The notes under the pieces: generated by a model
The model's database searches: none
What the model was told of the DNA's origin: nothing
Seen by the model: only the letters and a program-made list of their open reading frames with translations
Assembly (NCBI GenBank): GCA_965218885.1
Contig: OZ244713.1
Span: forward strand, 2,728,001 to 2,792,000
Reading direction: 5' to 3'
Source of the DNA: Bin107 sp965218885
Lineage (GTDB): Bacteria > UBA8248
DNA length: 64,000 bases
Program-made: the position numbers and the translations under genes
Part shown: in pieces, positions 43,578 to 56,109 of the stretch
Position numbering within the stretch: position 1 is the stretch's first letter
Layout of the letters: the number at the start of each line of letters is the position of its first letter

Positions 43578-45113
43578 ATGAAGATGCGCGATCAGATACT
43601 CATCCTGGATTTCGGCTCGCAGTACACTCAACTCATCGCCCGGCGCGTGCGGGAGTTGAACGTGTATTGCGAGATTCAGCCGTGCACCCGGGATTGGCGC
43701 GAGATTACGGGACCGCACACGAAGGGCGTCATCCTCTCGGGCGGGCCGAGCAGCGTGTACGAGAACGGCTCCCCCTCGGTCGACCCCGCGCTGTTCGAGG
43801 GCGACTTCCCCATTTTAGGGATTTGCTACGGGATGCAGCTCATGACCCACCTTCTCGGTGGTAAAGTCGGCCCTTACCCCAAAAGGGAATTCGGACGCGC
43901 GCAAGTGGAGGTTGAGGAGTCCGTCGGCATTTTCCTCGGCTCCTCGGGCGCCGAAATCGTCTGGATGAGCCATGGAGACACGATAGAGGCGCCGCCGCCG
44001 GGCTACAGGTCGCTCGCGCGCTCGGAAGGGTCGCCTGTGGCGGCGATGATGTCCGACGATGGACGGCGCTACGGCATACAGTTTCACCCGGAGGTGGCGC
44101 ACACCCCGCGAGGCAAGGAGATTCTCTACAATTTCGTGCACAGGATTTGCGGATGCGCGGGCGATTGGACGATGCGCTCTTTTATCGAAGAAGCGGTCGA
44201 GCGCATCAGAGAGCAGGTGGGGCCGAAGCGCGTGGTGTGCGGCCTCTCGGGCGGCGTGGATTCCTCCGTCACGGCGATGCTCGTCAAAGAGGCGATAGGC
44301 GAGCGGCTCACCTGCATATTCGTGGACAACGGGCTGCTCAGGAAAAACGAGGCCGAGCAAGTGGTGGAGACCTTTGGCGACAGGCTCAACCTCGTGCACG
44401 CGGACGCGAGTGGGGAATTCCTGAGTACGCTGCGCGGCGTCACGCACCCCGAAGCCAAGAGAAAGAGAATCGGCGAGATATTCATCCGCGTGTTCGAGCG
44501 CGAGGCGAGGAGGTTGGGCGACGTGAAGTTCCTGGCCCAGGGAACGCTCTATCCCGACGTCATCGAGAGCGTCTCGTTCAAGGGGCCTTCGGCGACCATC
44601 AAGAGCCACCACAACGTGGGCGGGCTGCCCAAGTGGATGCGGCTCGCGCTCATCGAGCCCCTGCGCGAGTTGTTCAAGGACGAGGTGCGCGAGGCGGGCG
44701 AGGAGTTGGGACTGCCCCGCGAGATGCTCTGGCGGCATCCGTTTCCCGGACCGGGGCTCGCCGTGCGCGTCCTGGGCGAAGTGACGGAGAAGCGCGTGAA
44801 GACCTTACAGGAGGCGGACGCCATCTTCATCGAAACGCTCCGCAAGCACGATCACTACTACAAGGTCTGGCAGGCGTTCGCCGTGCTGCTGCCCGTCAAC
44901 ACCGTGGGCGTGATGGGGGATGCGAGAACCTATGAGAACGCTTTGGCGCTCAGGGCCGTCACCAGTCAGGACGGGATGACGGCGGACTGGGCGAGGCTTC
45001 CGGGGGATTTGCTGGCCGAGGCCTCATCGCGCATCATCAACGAGGTGCGCGGCGTGAACCGCGTAGTCTACGACGTCTCCTCCAAACCGCCGGGCACGAT
45101 TGAGTGGGAGTAG
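43578..45113 (+). CDS. guaA: GMP synthase (glutamine-hydrolysing)
   Basis: GMP synthetase, 511 residues, aminates XMP to GMP. The amidotransferase domain has ILDFGSQYTQLIARRVRELN, the nucleophile in ILGICYGMQLM, and IQFHPEVAHT. The ATP pyrophosphatase domain has the P-loop VVCGLSGGVDSSVTAM. The C-terminus PGTIEWE is diagnostic. ATGs at 43578 and 43584 are both possible starts. It completes the guaB-guaA pair. The 224-base gap upstream holds no gene. Confidence 0.97.
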   Translation: MKMRDQILILDFGSQYTQLIARRVRELNVYCEIQPCTRDWREITGPHTKGVILSGGPSSVYENGSPSVDPALFEGDFPILGICYGMQLMTHLLGGKVGPYPKREFGRAQVEVEESVGIFLGSSGAEIVWMSHGDTIEAPPPGYRSLARSEGSPVAAMMSDDGRRYGIQFHPEVAHTPRGKEILYNFVHRICGCAGDWTMRSFIEEAVERIREQVGPKRVVCGLSGGVDSSVTAMLVKEAIGERLTCIFVDNGLLRKNEAEQVVETFGDRLNLVHADASGEFLSTLRGVTHPEAKRKRIGEIFIRVFEREARRLGDVKFLAQGTLYPDVIESVSFKGPSATIKSHHNVGGLPKWMRLALIEPLRELFKDEVREAGEELGLPREMLWRHPFPGPGLAVRVLGEVTEKRVKTLQEADAIFIETLRKHDHYYKVWQAFAVLLPVNTVGVMGDARTYENALALRAVTSQDGMTADWARLPGDLLAEASSRIINEVRGVNRVVYDVSSKPPGTIEWE

Positions 45114-45296
45114 TTTTATACTTCAGAAACAGTGGGTTATACGAAATTATCCCGCTTTCTAGTTTGTGAAATTTCGTGTTGTCTCTATCAATCTCACATC
45201 GGAGAAGGGAACGCATCGGCATCGCGTCATCGGCTGGTTCTGGTCGATCACCATGACATTCGCAGCGGTTGATATGACGGAGTGCCTATTCTGACG

Positions 45297-45884
45297 TCAG
45301 CGCGGCTGACGGTCAGCGTTGCGTTTCTTGAAGGCTCGATACAGTTCCCAAGCCTCTTTTTCATCGCCTAGGACAACTTGATAAAGTGCTTGTATGCCGA
45401 GTATCTGGCCTGACATTATTTCATCTTCTTCGTTGACGTCTTCTAGGTTTATGAGCCACCAACGGTCAATCTTGGCGACTAGTTCCACAATCTTCGGGAA
45501 ATGTTGCACCAAGTCGGGCATGTTGTTGTCAAAGATGATGTTTCCTAGTTCGTGCGCAATGGCATTACGCACAACTGTTACTTTGCGTATTGTATCCTCG
45601 TCGTACTTGTCGATCGCGGACCCATTTCTCAGCCACGCAATCGAGCCTCGCAACGCGTCGTTTTTGTTCTTCGGATCGAGTGCGAGAACCTTGTTCTTGT
45701 AGCCATCACTTGGAACCGGTTCGCCATTACGCCAATCATCAGCGTAGAACGCGAGCAGCCTGCCCTTGATAGAGTAGAGCAACATTTCGTGGGCGACCAT
45801 GAAGAGTCCCGTCATGATGAACTTCGTACGCATATCATCAGGATTTAGTATCTCTGCCCACCCCTCGTCCACAGGTCTTGCCAT
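45297..45884 (-). CDS. Hypothetical protein with a HEPN-like R-x4-H motif
   Basis: A 195-residue soluble, helix-rich protein (start MARPVDEGWAEILNPDDMRT at 45884; ten residues longer from 45914). I do not recognise the family by name. The segment VTVVRNAIAHELGNIIF contains RNAIAH, which fits the R-x4-6-H signature of HEPN-type RNases and related helical domains found in toxin-antitoxin and defence systems. AT content is higher than its neighbours, and it stands alone on the minus strand, which fits horizontal gain. No partner nucleotidyltransferase is adjacent. Confidence 0.6.
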   Translation of the reverse strand: MARPVDEGWAEILNPDDMRTKFIMTGLFMVAHEMLLYSIKGRLLAFYADDWRNGEPVPSDGYKNKVLALDPKNKNDALRGSIAWLRNGSAIDKYDEDTIRKVTVVRNAIAHELGNIIFDNNMPDLVQHFPKIVELVAKIDRWWLINLEDVNEEDEIMSGQILGIQALYQVVLGDEKEAWELYRAFKKRNADRQPR

Positions 45885-46039
45885 TTCCAGATGCCTCCAG
45901 TTCAACAACAACACTTTGATTCTTATATCAGATTCTGGCTATTATGCCGCCATGGTGCAGCAGGTTCATCCGAGGAAGAGGGGCTTTTTCGTATCTAACC
46001 GTTGGCGCGCGGCGTCAAGGCGTGTGAGGAGTCGAAACC

Positions 46040-46405
46040 TTGCTGATATGGACGCATTTCATTCTGGCCGTGCTGGCGATCGGATTGGGCGTCGTCAACC
46101 TCGCTTCTGCGAAGGGAACGCGCAGGCACCGGTTTATCGGCTGGTGCTGGCTCGTCGTAATGACCTACGTCACGGTCTCCTCCTTCTGGATACGAGAGCT
46201 CAACCACGGCGAATTCAGCTGGATTCACCTCCTCACGATATGGACGATTTTCAGCATGGTGGTCGCGGTGGTCTCGATACGGCGGGGAAATGTGCGGAGG
46301 CACGCGGCGTTCATGACGGGCACGATGATAGGCGCCCTCATCGCGGGCGGGTTCGCCATGTTGCCCGGCAGGTTCATCAGCCAACTTTTTGGATATGGCG
46401 GGTGA
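46040..46405 (+). CDS. DUF2306 family membrane protein
   Basis: A 121-residue protein with four predicted membrane helices (WTHFILAVLAIGLGVVNLAS; RFIGWCWLVVMTYVTVSSFW; HLLTIWTIFSMVVAVVSI; TGTMIGALIAGGFAMLPG). The conserved RRHRFIGW and RRHAAFMTGT segments with histidines after helices 1 and 3 are typical of DUF2306. The start is TTG, with AGGAG 8 bases upstream. The role of the family is unknown; a haem- or quinone-linked function is only a guess. It stands upstream of dnaE. Confidence 0.75.
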   Translation: MLIWTHFILAVLAIGLGVVNLASAKGTRRHRFIGWCWLVVMTYVTVSSFWIRELNHGEFSWIHLLTIWTIFSMVVAVVSIRRGNVRRHAAFMTGTMIGALIAGGFAMLPGRFISQLFGYGG

Positions 46406-46568
46406 TTTGTCGCAGGCGAGGAGGCGCTCTCGCGTAGTTGGGAAGATGACGCCGACAGGTTCAAGGCGCTAAACTGAGATGCCGCACCGGCTACACGGGC
46501 TACACAAAAAGCAGTATCCTGAAAGAGCACGCCAGTATTAAAAACCGCCCCCGAGGAGCAGACCAGAC

Positions 46569-49992
<3,424 letters not shown>

Positions 49993-50000
<8 letters not shown>

Positions 50001-50694
50001 ACCATCCATCAGGGCCGCCTTCCTGGGGCGGGTGGCGTTCCATGAGGCTTGGGACTTGCAAAAGCGCCTTTGGACCGAGCGCGCCGAGGGTCGCTTGAAG
50101 CAGGATATTTTTCTCTTTCTGGAACACGAGCCGGTCATGACGCTGGGCAAAGGGGGGGCCGAGGAAAACGTGCTTCTCAGGCGCTTTCCCGTCGATGGCG
50201 CGGAGGTTCCCCTGGTTCGAATCAACCGGGGCGGCGAGGTGACTTTTCATGGCCCGGGCCAATTGATGCTTTATGCCATATGCGATCTTCGCGAATGGGA
50301 GCGTGACGTGCACCTCCACTGCAGGCGGCTGGAGGAGGTCTTTCGGCGCTATCTCGAAAGAAAAGGGCTCCGCGCCGAGAGAAGGCCTGGGAACCCGGGC
50401 CTTTGGGTGGGTGACGAGAAAATTCTCGCCCTGGGCGTGGGCGCGAGACGCTGGGTGACGATGCACGGGGTTTCGTTCAACGCATCGCCTGATTTGAGAT
50501 ATTTCGAGATGATGCACCCCTGCGGCGAGATGGGCGGACGCGTAACTTCCTTAGAAGAGCTCCTGGGGAATTCACCGCTACTCTTAGAACTCGCGCAAGA
50601 TCTGATTCCCATTTGCGCGGAGACGTTCGATGCGGACATCACGATGGAAACCGACCCGGCGCGGGTCTTAGGAGCTCTCCCCAGTGTTTCATGA
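49993..50694 (+). CDS. lipB: Octanoyltransferase (lipoate biosynthesis)
   Basis: LipB, 233 residues, moves octanoyl from acyl carrier protein to lipoyl domains. Signatures are RINRGGEVTFHGPGQLMLYA, the catalytic lysine in GDEKILALGVGARRWVTMHG followed by VSFNASPDLRYF, and the catalytic cysteine in MMHPCGEMGGRVTSLEEL. The start is TTG inside the dnaE 3' end, with an 8-base overlap that suggests translational coupling. lipA is not in the window. The 3' end overlaps exbB by 11 bases. Confidence 0.95.
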
Positions 50695-51505
50695 GCCGAA
50701 AGGTGTAAGCCGCAAATGGGTCTTCGCCATGAGTCTGGTGGGCGTTTTTCTCCTGCTCGCCGCGACGCAGGCGTTCGCGGCCTGGGATGTTTCCGGGTGG
50801 GGTTTTACGACCAAGGCGTGGGAGCTGTTGAAGAAGGGGGGGTATACGATGATCCCCCTGGGGCTTTGCTCTGTCATTGCGCTCATGGTGACGCTCGAGC
50901 GGCTTCTTTCCCTGAGGCGAAAGAAAGTCCTGCCCGATGCCCTGGTGAGCGCTTCTGAGAGATATTGGCAAAGAGGTGATTTCGAGGGGGCCGCCGGTAT
51001 TTGTGAGCGATTCGACTCACCCCTCGCGCGCGTGCTGAAAGCGGGGCTGGCGAGGCGGCGCCTGGGACTCGGCGAAATGGAGCGCGCCATGGTCGGTGCG
51101 GGCCAGCACGAATCGACCATCTTGTCTCGAAACCTGCGCGGTTTGGGCGTCATCGCGAACCTGGCGCCTATGCTGGGCCTGTTCGGCACCGTCGTCGGCA
51201 TGATTCGCGCCTTCGACGTCATCAGCCGCGCCGGGACGGGAAACCCGAATCTGGTGGCGGAGGGGATATCCGAAGCGCTGCTAACCACGGCGGCGGGCCT
51301 TTTGATAGGCATTCCGGCCCTTGCGGCGTATCACTTTTTCCGTTCGCGCAGCGGTCGCCTCCTGTTCGAGATGGAATCTATCGCTCTGGCGCTTTTGCAG
51401 AATCTGGCGGCGCAATCCGGAGAGCCAGGCGATGACCTGGAAGTTTCTTCCCAACACGAGGCGCAGGACCTGGAAAGCCTGAGTCCGCAGCACGAGGATA
51501 TGTGA
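50684..51505 (+). CDS. exbB: ExbB/TolQ/MotA-type proton channel subunit
   Basis: A 273-residue inner-membrane protein. A leading hydrophobic segment (MSLVGVFLLLAATQAFA) may be a signal or first helix. Then come GGYTMIPLGLCSVIALMVTL with ERLLSLRR, and the hallmark pair of helices GVIANLAPMLGLFGTVVGMI and LLTTAAGLLIGIPALAAYHF. With ExbD it forms a proton-driven motor for TonB or Tol systems. The start is GTG at 50684, overlapping lipB. No tonB gene is adjacent, so the partner is encoded elsewhere. TolQ is an alternative name, but no tolA, tolB or pal is present. Confidence 0.9.
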   Translation: MFHEPKGVSRKWVFAMSLVGVFLLLAATQAFAAWDVSGWGFTTKAWELLKKGGYTMIPLGLCSVIALMVTLERLLSLRRKKVLPDALVSASERYWQRGDFEGAAGICERFDSPLARVLKAGLARRRLGLGEMERAMVGAGQHESTILSRNLRGLGVIANLAPMLGLFGTVVGMIRAFDVISRAGTGNPNLVAEGISEALLTTAAGLLIGIPALAAYHFFRSRSGRLLFEMESIALALLQNLAAQSGEPGDDLEVSSQHEAQDLESLSPQHEDM

Positions 51506-51907
51506 GTGCGCTTTCAGAGTGACTCGGAGGAGGATTACAGCCTCCAGCTCACGTCGCTGATAGACGTCGTCTTTTTGCTCCTGATCTTTTTCATGGTCTC
51601 CACCTCTTTCGTGGATTTCACCCGCAGGCTCGACATCGAACTGCCCGAAGCGAAATCGAGCGCCGAGGTAGTGGAGAAAAAATCGTTTCTCATCGAAGTC
51701 GGTGTGAAGAAGCGCATTTCGCTGAACGGAAAAACGGTGCCGCTCGATGACCTCGAAAGCGAATTGAAGGCGGGCGTCGAGAGCGGAAAGTTCAAACCTT
51801 CCTTGACGGTCAAGGCGGATAAGCGCCTCGATTACGGCTATGTGATCAAAGTGATGGGCCTCATATCCGGGGCGGGCATTCGGGACATCTCGCTGGCCAC
51901 AAAATAG
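51506..51907 (+). CDS. exbD: ExbD/TolR-type protein
   Basis: A 133-residue single-pass protein. The N-terminus ends in the membrane helix LQLTSLIDVVFLLLIFFMVS, with the conserved proton-carrying aspartate in LIDVVF, followed by the periplasmic part DFTRRLDIELPEAKSS to the end. The GTG start follows the exbB stop directly. It completes the ExbB/ExbD motor. Confidence 0.93.
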   Translation: MRFQSDSEEDYSLQLTSLIDVVFLLLIFFMVSTSFVDFTRRLDIELPEAKSSAEVVEKKSFLIEVGVKKRISLNGKTVPLDDLESELKAGVESGKFKPSLTVKADKRLDYGYVIKVMGLISGAGIRDISLATK

Positions 51908-52005
51908 CGTCGAAACGGTTTTCGGGCGCGGCGGGAAGGCTTTTGCGCCTCATTTTACCCTGGTGAATAAGCGTGAACCAAAGGCGGGCCGATTCCACTG
52001 TTTCC

Positions 52006-52635
52006 ATGCCCCACAAGGCCAAAACCACCACGCGCGTTCTTCTGCTCAGACACGGCGCCGCAGAGGGTTCGAAAGAGGGTTTTTTCTACGGCAGCACCGA
52101 TGCGCCGCTCTTGGCCGAGGGCGAGACGCAGGTGCGGGAAGCGGCGGCTTGCGTCAAGGGCTGGCTCATGGAGAGCGAAACGGCGCTTTACGCAAGTTCC
52201 CTTAGCCGCTCCGTGAGGACGGCGGAGATTTTATCCGAGACGCTGGACTTGAGGCTCAAACCCGTGAGCGTCCCCGATATCTCCGAACTCCATTTAGGCG
52301 ATTGGGAAGGAGAGACGCACGCCGGCCTCACGGAAAAAGAACCCGAGCGATTGGCCGCGCATTACAAGAATTTCGCGCATTCCAAACCGCCGGGCGATGG
52401 GGAATCCGTGGCCGAACTAGCCGCGCGGGTTTTGCCTGCGTATCAAGGCATCTGCGCCCGCGAGAAAGGCAATAACGTCATCATCTGCGCCCATGCGGCG
52501 GTTAACCGGGTGATTCTGTGCGATGCGCTGGGCGCTCCACTCGAGAGTTTTTTTCGGCTGGAGCAGGACTTTGCGGCGTTGAACGTGATCGACCTTCACG
52601 AGGGCGCGCCCCTCGTCCGCACGATGAACACCTGA
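52006..52635 (+). CDS. Histidine phosphatase family protein
   Basis: A 209-residue member of the phosphoglycerate-mutase-like superfamily. It has the catalytic RHG in RVLLLRHGAAEG, the YASSLSRSVRTAEIL segment, LHLGDWEGET with the acid, and the second histidine in NNVIICAHAAVNRVI. It could be an alpha-ribazole phosphatase or a broad-range phosphatase. No cobalamin genes are nearby, so the substrate is open. I chose the ATG at 52006; a GTG at 51973 is possible. Confidence 0.85.
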   Translation: MPHKAKTTTRVLLLRHGAAEGSKEGFFYGSTDAPLLAEGETQVREAAACVKGWLMESETALYASSLSRSVRTAEILSETLDLRLKPVSVPDISELHLGDWEGETHAGLTEKEPERLAAHYKNFAHSKPPGDGESVAELAARVLPAYQGICAREKGNNVIICAHAAVNRVILCDALGAPLESFFRLEQDFAALNVIDLHEGAPLVRTMNT

Positions 52636-52713
52636 TGGGGTCCGCCCACACGCTTTCTGGTGCGGGGACATCACGAGAGATTCTTCAAACAACGCTTCCC
52701 GAGTGAAAATCGC

Positions 52714-53133
52714 TCACGATTTTTCTTTTCTCGCCGCTTCGTCCATGGCCGATACAATGTCCGTCTGAGAGAAATCATTGCCCTTGAACAGGAGCGGCGC
52801 ATCCAGATACTTGGCCAAGGCATAGGAGAAGCAATCGCCATAGTTCAGGGCGGCGCCGTGGCCGGTACCCTTACTAAAACGTCTGTAAGCGTCGAAAGCA
52901 ATGTCGGCGATGCGAGGCGACACTTCCATGATGGTCGTGCCGCTCTTCTGGAAAAAAGCGTCCAATGCCAAGGTCGCGCTATCATCGAATCGGGCAAACA
53001 AAATTATGCGGGTTTCAAGCAGATTCGCGGCACTGATGCAGGTGACCGCCGCCTTTTCAATTAGTTCATTGAAGGTGCGCCTTTCGGGTTCATCGCCCAT
53101 GATGGCGATGAGCGCCGATGTGTCGATGACCAT
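52714..53133 (-). CDS. vapC: PIN-domain toxin VapC
   Basis: A 139-residue PIN-domain RNase, the toxin of a type II pair. It starts MVIDTSALIAIMGDEPE with the first acidic residue, has ANLLETRIIL with the Glu, and NYGDCFSYALAKYLDAPLLF and GNDFSQTDI with the later aspartates. The four acidic positions of the active site are all present. The ATG at 53133 overlaps the vapB stop in TGATG, so the two are translationally coupled. It would cut RNA when free of antitoxin. Confidence 0.92.
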   Translation of the reverse strand: MVIDTSALIAIMGDEPERRTFNELIEKAAVTCISAANLLETRIILFARFDDSATLALDAFFQKSGTTIMEVSPRIADIAFDAYRRFSKGTGHGAALNYGDCFSYALAKYLDAPLLFKGNDFSQTDIVSAMDEAARKEKS

Positions 53134-53390
53134 CAAGCGGGTAGGCCGCTTTCGTCATACCCGATGATCTCTTCGCTGCTTCGCTCGTCACGTCTCGGCA
53201 GCTTGGCGCAATACAAGGCGATGCGGTCCAGTTCATCGGCGAGCGCGGTCCCGCCCTGCATCTTCTCCACCTGCGCCAGCTTTTCCTGTATGGCGCGCTT
53301 GACGGCCTTGGCCATGGATTCTCCGGTCAGGCTCGCGAGTTTTTTTGCCAACTCATGGGTATCGTCATCTTTGATGTTCAGTGGCATCAT
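53133..53390 (-). CDS. vapB: Antitoxin VapB (Rv0623-like)
   Basis: An 85-residue antitoxin. The N-terminal part, MPLNIKDDDTHELAKKLASL followed by TGESMAKAVKRAI, is a ribbon-helix-helix-like DNA-binding region. The C-terminal part (LDRIALYCAKLPRRDERSSE, EIIGYDESGLPA) is the usual PIN-binding tail of the Rv0623 family. GGAGG lies 5 bases before the ATG. It comes first in the operon, as expected, and probably represses its own promoter. Confidence 0.9.
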   Translation of the reverse strand: MMPLNIKDDDTHELAKKLASLTGESMAKAVKRAIQEKLAQVEKMQGGTALADELDRIALYCAKLPRRDERSSEEIIGYDESGLPA

Positions 53391-53497
53391 TTATTCCTCC
53401 ATAAAGTAATTATCGGAGGAATGGAGGAAAATGTCAACCCTGATTTGCAATCCATGTTGAAGGCCAAGCCCCCTCATTGAAGAAGGTTCCCGAACCT

Positions 53498-54466
53498 CTA
53501 CTTCCCCCTAAAGGCTTTGATGATCGCGGCGCCCTCGGCCCCTGCGGCCTTGGTCCATTCGGCGGACATGGTGGCGCCGATTTTGGCCAGATCGGCGACG
53601 AGGCGCTTCCCCGGCCTCTGGACACTCATACCCTTGGCGGCGATTTCATTGAGATAAAAGCCGGTCAACTCGCGCACTCGCGCCGTTCCTGCCGCTTCGG
53701 CCAGCAGCGCCGCCGAGCGCAGGCAGTTCCGGGCATGGGCGTCGAGCGCTTCGATGGCGCGTTTGTTTGCGAACACGTAATTGCGCGGCAACCAGGCGTG
53801 CAAATCGTAAAAATGGCTCACGTATTTCCAGAGCTTGTGGTAATAACCGGTCGCGCTCGAAGTGATGAAGGCCTCCACCTTCCCGCTCGCGAGCGCCCGG
53901 TTGAGTTCCGCCGCCTCGATGTGCACCGAAGGCATTCCGGCGAGTTCCGCCAGACGCGCCGTCGCGGCGTTATAAGCGCGGAATTTTAGCCCGCGCATGT
54001 CGGCGACGCCGCCGATCGCGCGTTTGAAGTACATCCCCTGCGGCGGCCAGGGGACGGAGTAGAGAAGTACGAGATTCTGCGCGGCGAGAATCTTCGTCAG
54101 CCGGCTCCGGGCCGCCCGCCAGAGCTTGTCAGACGCCTCGAAAGACGTGGCCAGCAGCGGCACGGAGTCGAACCCGAAGACGGCGTTTTCGTTCTGGTGC
54201 GCGCTCAGCAAGCGCTCGCCGATGGGAGCCTCCCCGCTTTGTACGGCGCGCTTGATTTCACCGCCCTTGATAAGAGAACCGTCTCCATGCACCACGATTT
54301 CAAGTTTGCCTCCGGTGCATATGTTCACCGCCGTTGCGAAGAGTTTTGCGTTTTGCGTGTGGTAGTTCGCGTTCCCATATGCCGTCGGCATGTTCCATTT
54401 CTCTGCCGCTTGGGCCGTCCCAGCCCACAGGAGCAGGCCCGCGGCTAGTCCCGTCAACCATTTCAT
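53498..54466 (-). CDS. TRAP-type solute-binding protein (DctP family), orphan
   Basis: A 322-residue periplasmic binding protein with a signal peptide ending near GTAQA. The family pattern is visible in LRFRAYN-like GLKFRAYNAATARLAELAGM with PSVHIEAAELNRALASGKVE, where the arginine normally pairs with a carboxylate ligand. It probably binds an organic acid. No DctQ or DctM membrane subunits are next to it, so it would have to work with a transporter elsewhere. It stands alone between vapBC and the sugar dehydrogenase gene. Confidence 0.85.
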   Translation of the reverse strand: MKWLTGLAAGLLLWAGTAQAAEKWNMPTAYGNANYHTQNAKLFATAVNICTGGKLEIVVHGDGSLIKGGEIKRAVQSGEAPIGERLLSAHQNENAVFGFDSVPLLATSFEASDKLWRAARSRLTKILAAQNLVLLYSVPWPPQGMYFKRAIGGVADMRGLKFRAYNAATARLAELAGMPSVHIEAAELNRALASGKVEAFITSSATGYYHKLWKYVSHFYDLHAWLPRNYVFANKRAIEALDAHARNCLRSAALLAEAAGTARVRELTGFYLNEIAAKGMSVQRPGKRLVADLAKIGATMSAEWTKAAGAEGAAIIKAFRGK

Positions 54467-54598
54467 GATCGAGTCTCCCGTTGTGTAAACGCCGTGATGG
54501 CCGTCGATTGAAGCAAACGATGTACGAAAATACTGGTTGTTATTCTATACTAACAATCGTTCTCAGAGGACCCTCAATCTTCTCTAATAGAGGGTCTC

Positions 54599-55897
54599 AT
54601 GCAACTAATCGAAAAAATCCGGGAAAAACAGATTCGCGTGTGCGTGATGGGCTTGGGATACGTCGGACTCCCGCTCGCGCTGGAGTTCGTGCGCGCAGGC
54701 TACCGGGTTTTCGGTCTGGATTCAGACCCCCGCCGCGTTGATGACCTGAAAGAGGCGAAGAGCCATATCCTGGATGTTTCATCTGAAGGCCTGTATGCGG
54801 GGTTGGGGACGAATCGGCTCGAGTTCACTTGCGATCGTCGAGCGATTGCGGAGGCCGACGCGATCAGCATTTGCGTCCCCACGCCGTTGGGCAAGACAGG
54901 CGACCCGGATCTATCCTTCGTGCAATCCGCGTTCGAAAGCATCAGACGGCGCCGCCGGCGGGGGCAACTCTACATGCTCGAGAGCACCGCCTATCCGGGG
55001 GCGACCGAAGAAATCGTTCTGCCTGTGTTGTCGGAAGGGGGCTGGAAGGCGGGCGAGGATTTCTACCTCGCTTTCTCACCCGAGCGTGTGGATCCCGGAA
55101 ACAAGCGATACACCATGCGAAACATACCGAAAGTCGTGGGTGGCGTGACGCCAAAGTGCGCCGATTGCGCTTGCGCCTTGTATGAAGGAGTCATTGAGCA
55201 GATCGTACGGGTCGCCTCGCCCCGGATCGCTGAGATGGTGAAGTTGCTCGAAAATACGTTTCGCAGCGTCAACATCGCCCTGGTGAACGAGATGGCGAAG
55301 ATGTGCCATGCCCTTGACCTGGACGTCTGGGAGGTGATTGAGGCGGCGAAGACGAAGCCTTTCGGTTTCATGCCCTTTTATCCGGGGCCGGGCCTCGGAG
55401 GGCACTGTATACCCGTGGATCCCGTTTATTTGTCCTGGAAGGCGCGGCAGGCGGGATTCGAGTCGAAGTTCATCGACCTGGCCGATAAGGTGAACAACTC
55501 GATGCCGGGGTTTGTCGTGGAACTCACATCCAAGGCCCTGAATGAGACGGGCAAGGCGCTCAAGGGAGCGAGGATCCTGCTGGCCGGTGTGACGTATAAA
55601 GCGGATGTGTCCGACATCCGGGAGAGTCCCGCTTTAGACCTCTGGCTGCGTCTGGAGCGCCTCGGAGCGGTCGTTTGCTATTCGGACCCCCATGTGCCGA
55701 AAATCGACGCGCCCCCGATAAGGGCGCATTCGCGGCCCATCGGCGCCGATTTACTGCGTGAATACGACTGCGTGGTCGTGCTCGCGAATCACGAATTATT
55801 GGACAGAGAGTGCATCCACGCCCATGCGAATTGCATCGTGGATACGCGAAACGCCTTTGCGGATTTCGGACAAAACGGCCGTTTGTTCAAACTGTGA
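54599..55897 (+). CDS. UDP-sugar 6-dehydrogenase (WbpA/WecC/TviB type)
   Basis: A 432-residue UDP-glucose/GDP-mannose dehydrogenase family enzyme. It oxidises the C6 of a UDP-sugar to a uronic acid with NAD. Features are the Rossmann motif VCVMGLGYVGLPLALEF, ESTAYPGATEEIV, SPERVDPGN, the catalytic cysteine in PGPGLGGHCIPVDP, and VTYKADVSDIRESPAL. It looks most like the UDP-N-acetylglucosamine or -mannosamine 6-dehydrogenases. The product would feed acidic polysaccharide, which fits the glycosyltransferase cluster at the left end, about 48 kb away. Confidence 0.9.
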   Translation: MQLIEKIREKQIRVCVMGLGYVGLPLALEFVRAGYRVFGLDSDPRRVDDLKEAKSHILDVSSEGLYAGLGTNRLEFTCDRRAIAEADAISICVPTPLGKTGDPDLSFVQSAFESIRRRRRRGQLYMLESTAYPGATEEIVLPVLSEGGWKAGEDFYLAFSPERVDPGNKRYTMRNIPKVVGGVTPKCADCACALYEGVIEQIVRVASPRIAEMVKLLENTFRSVNIALVNEMAKMCHALDLDVWEVIEAAKTKPFGFMPFYPGPGLGGHCIPVDPVYLSWKARQAGFESKFIDLADKVNNSMPGFVVELTSKALNETGKALKGARILLAGVTYKADVSDIRESPALDLWLRLERLGAVVCYSDPHVPKIDAPPIRAHSRPIGADLLREYDCVVVLANHELLDRECIHAHANCIVDTRNAFADFGQNGRLFKL

Positions 55898-56021
55898 TGC
55901 GACTTTCTTCGGCCGATGGTTTCATTTGGAGTCGGCACTGGGTCTTAAGTGCATAAAAACAATAAAATACGCACTACGTCCGTGTCTGGGTCCCTTTCCC
56001 GGGAAATTCCGCCAGAGGTGG

Positions 56022-56053
56022 TTGACATCGCCCGGCCATCTGGGGTTTATATA
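56022..56053 (+). promoter_or_regulatory. Candidate sigma-70 promoter for rplM
   Basis: TTGACA at 56022-56027, an 18-base spacer, then TTTATA within TTTATATAC, about 57 bases before the rplM start. The -35 is a consensus match and the -10 is weaker. Confidence 0.5.
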
Positions 56054-56109
56054 CACCTTCGTCTTCTCCCGGGAAGATTGTTTGTGAACCAAAGAAGAGA
56101 AGAGAGCCG

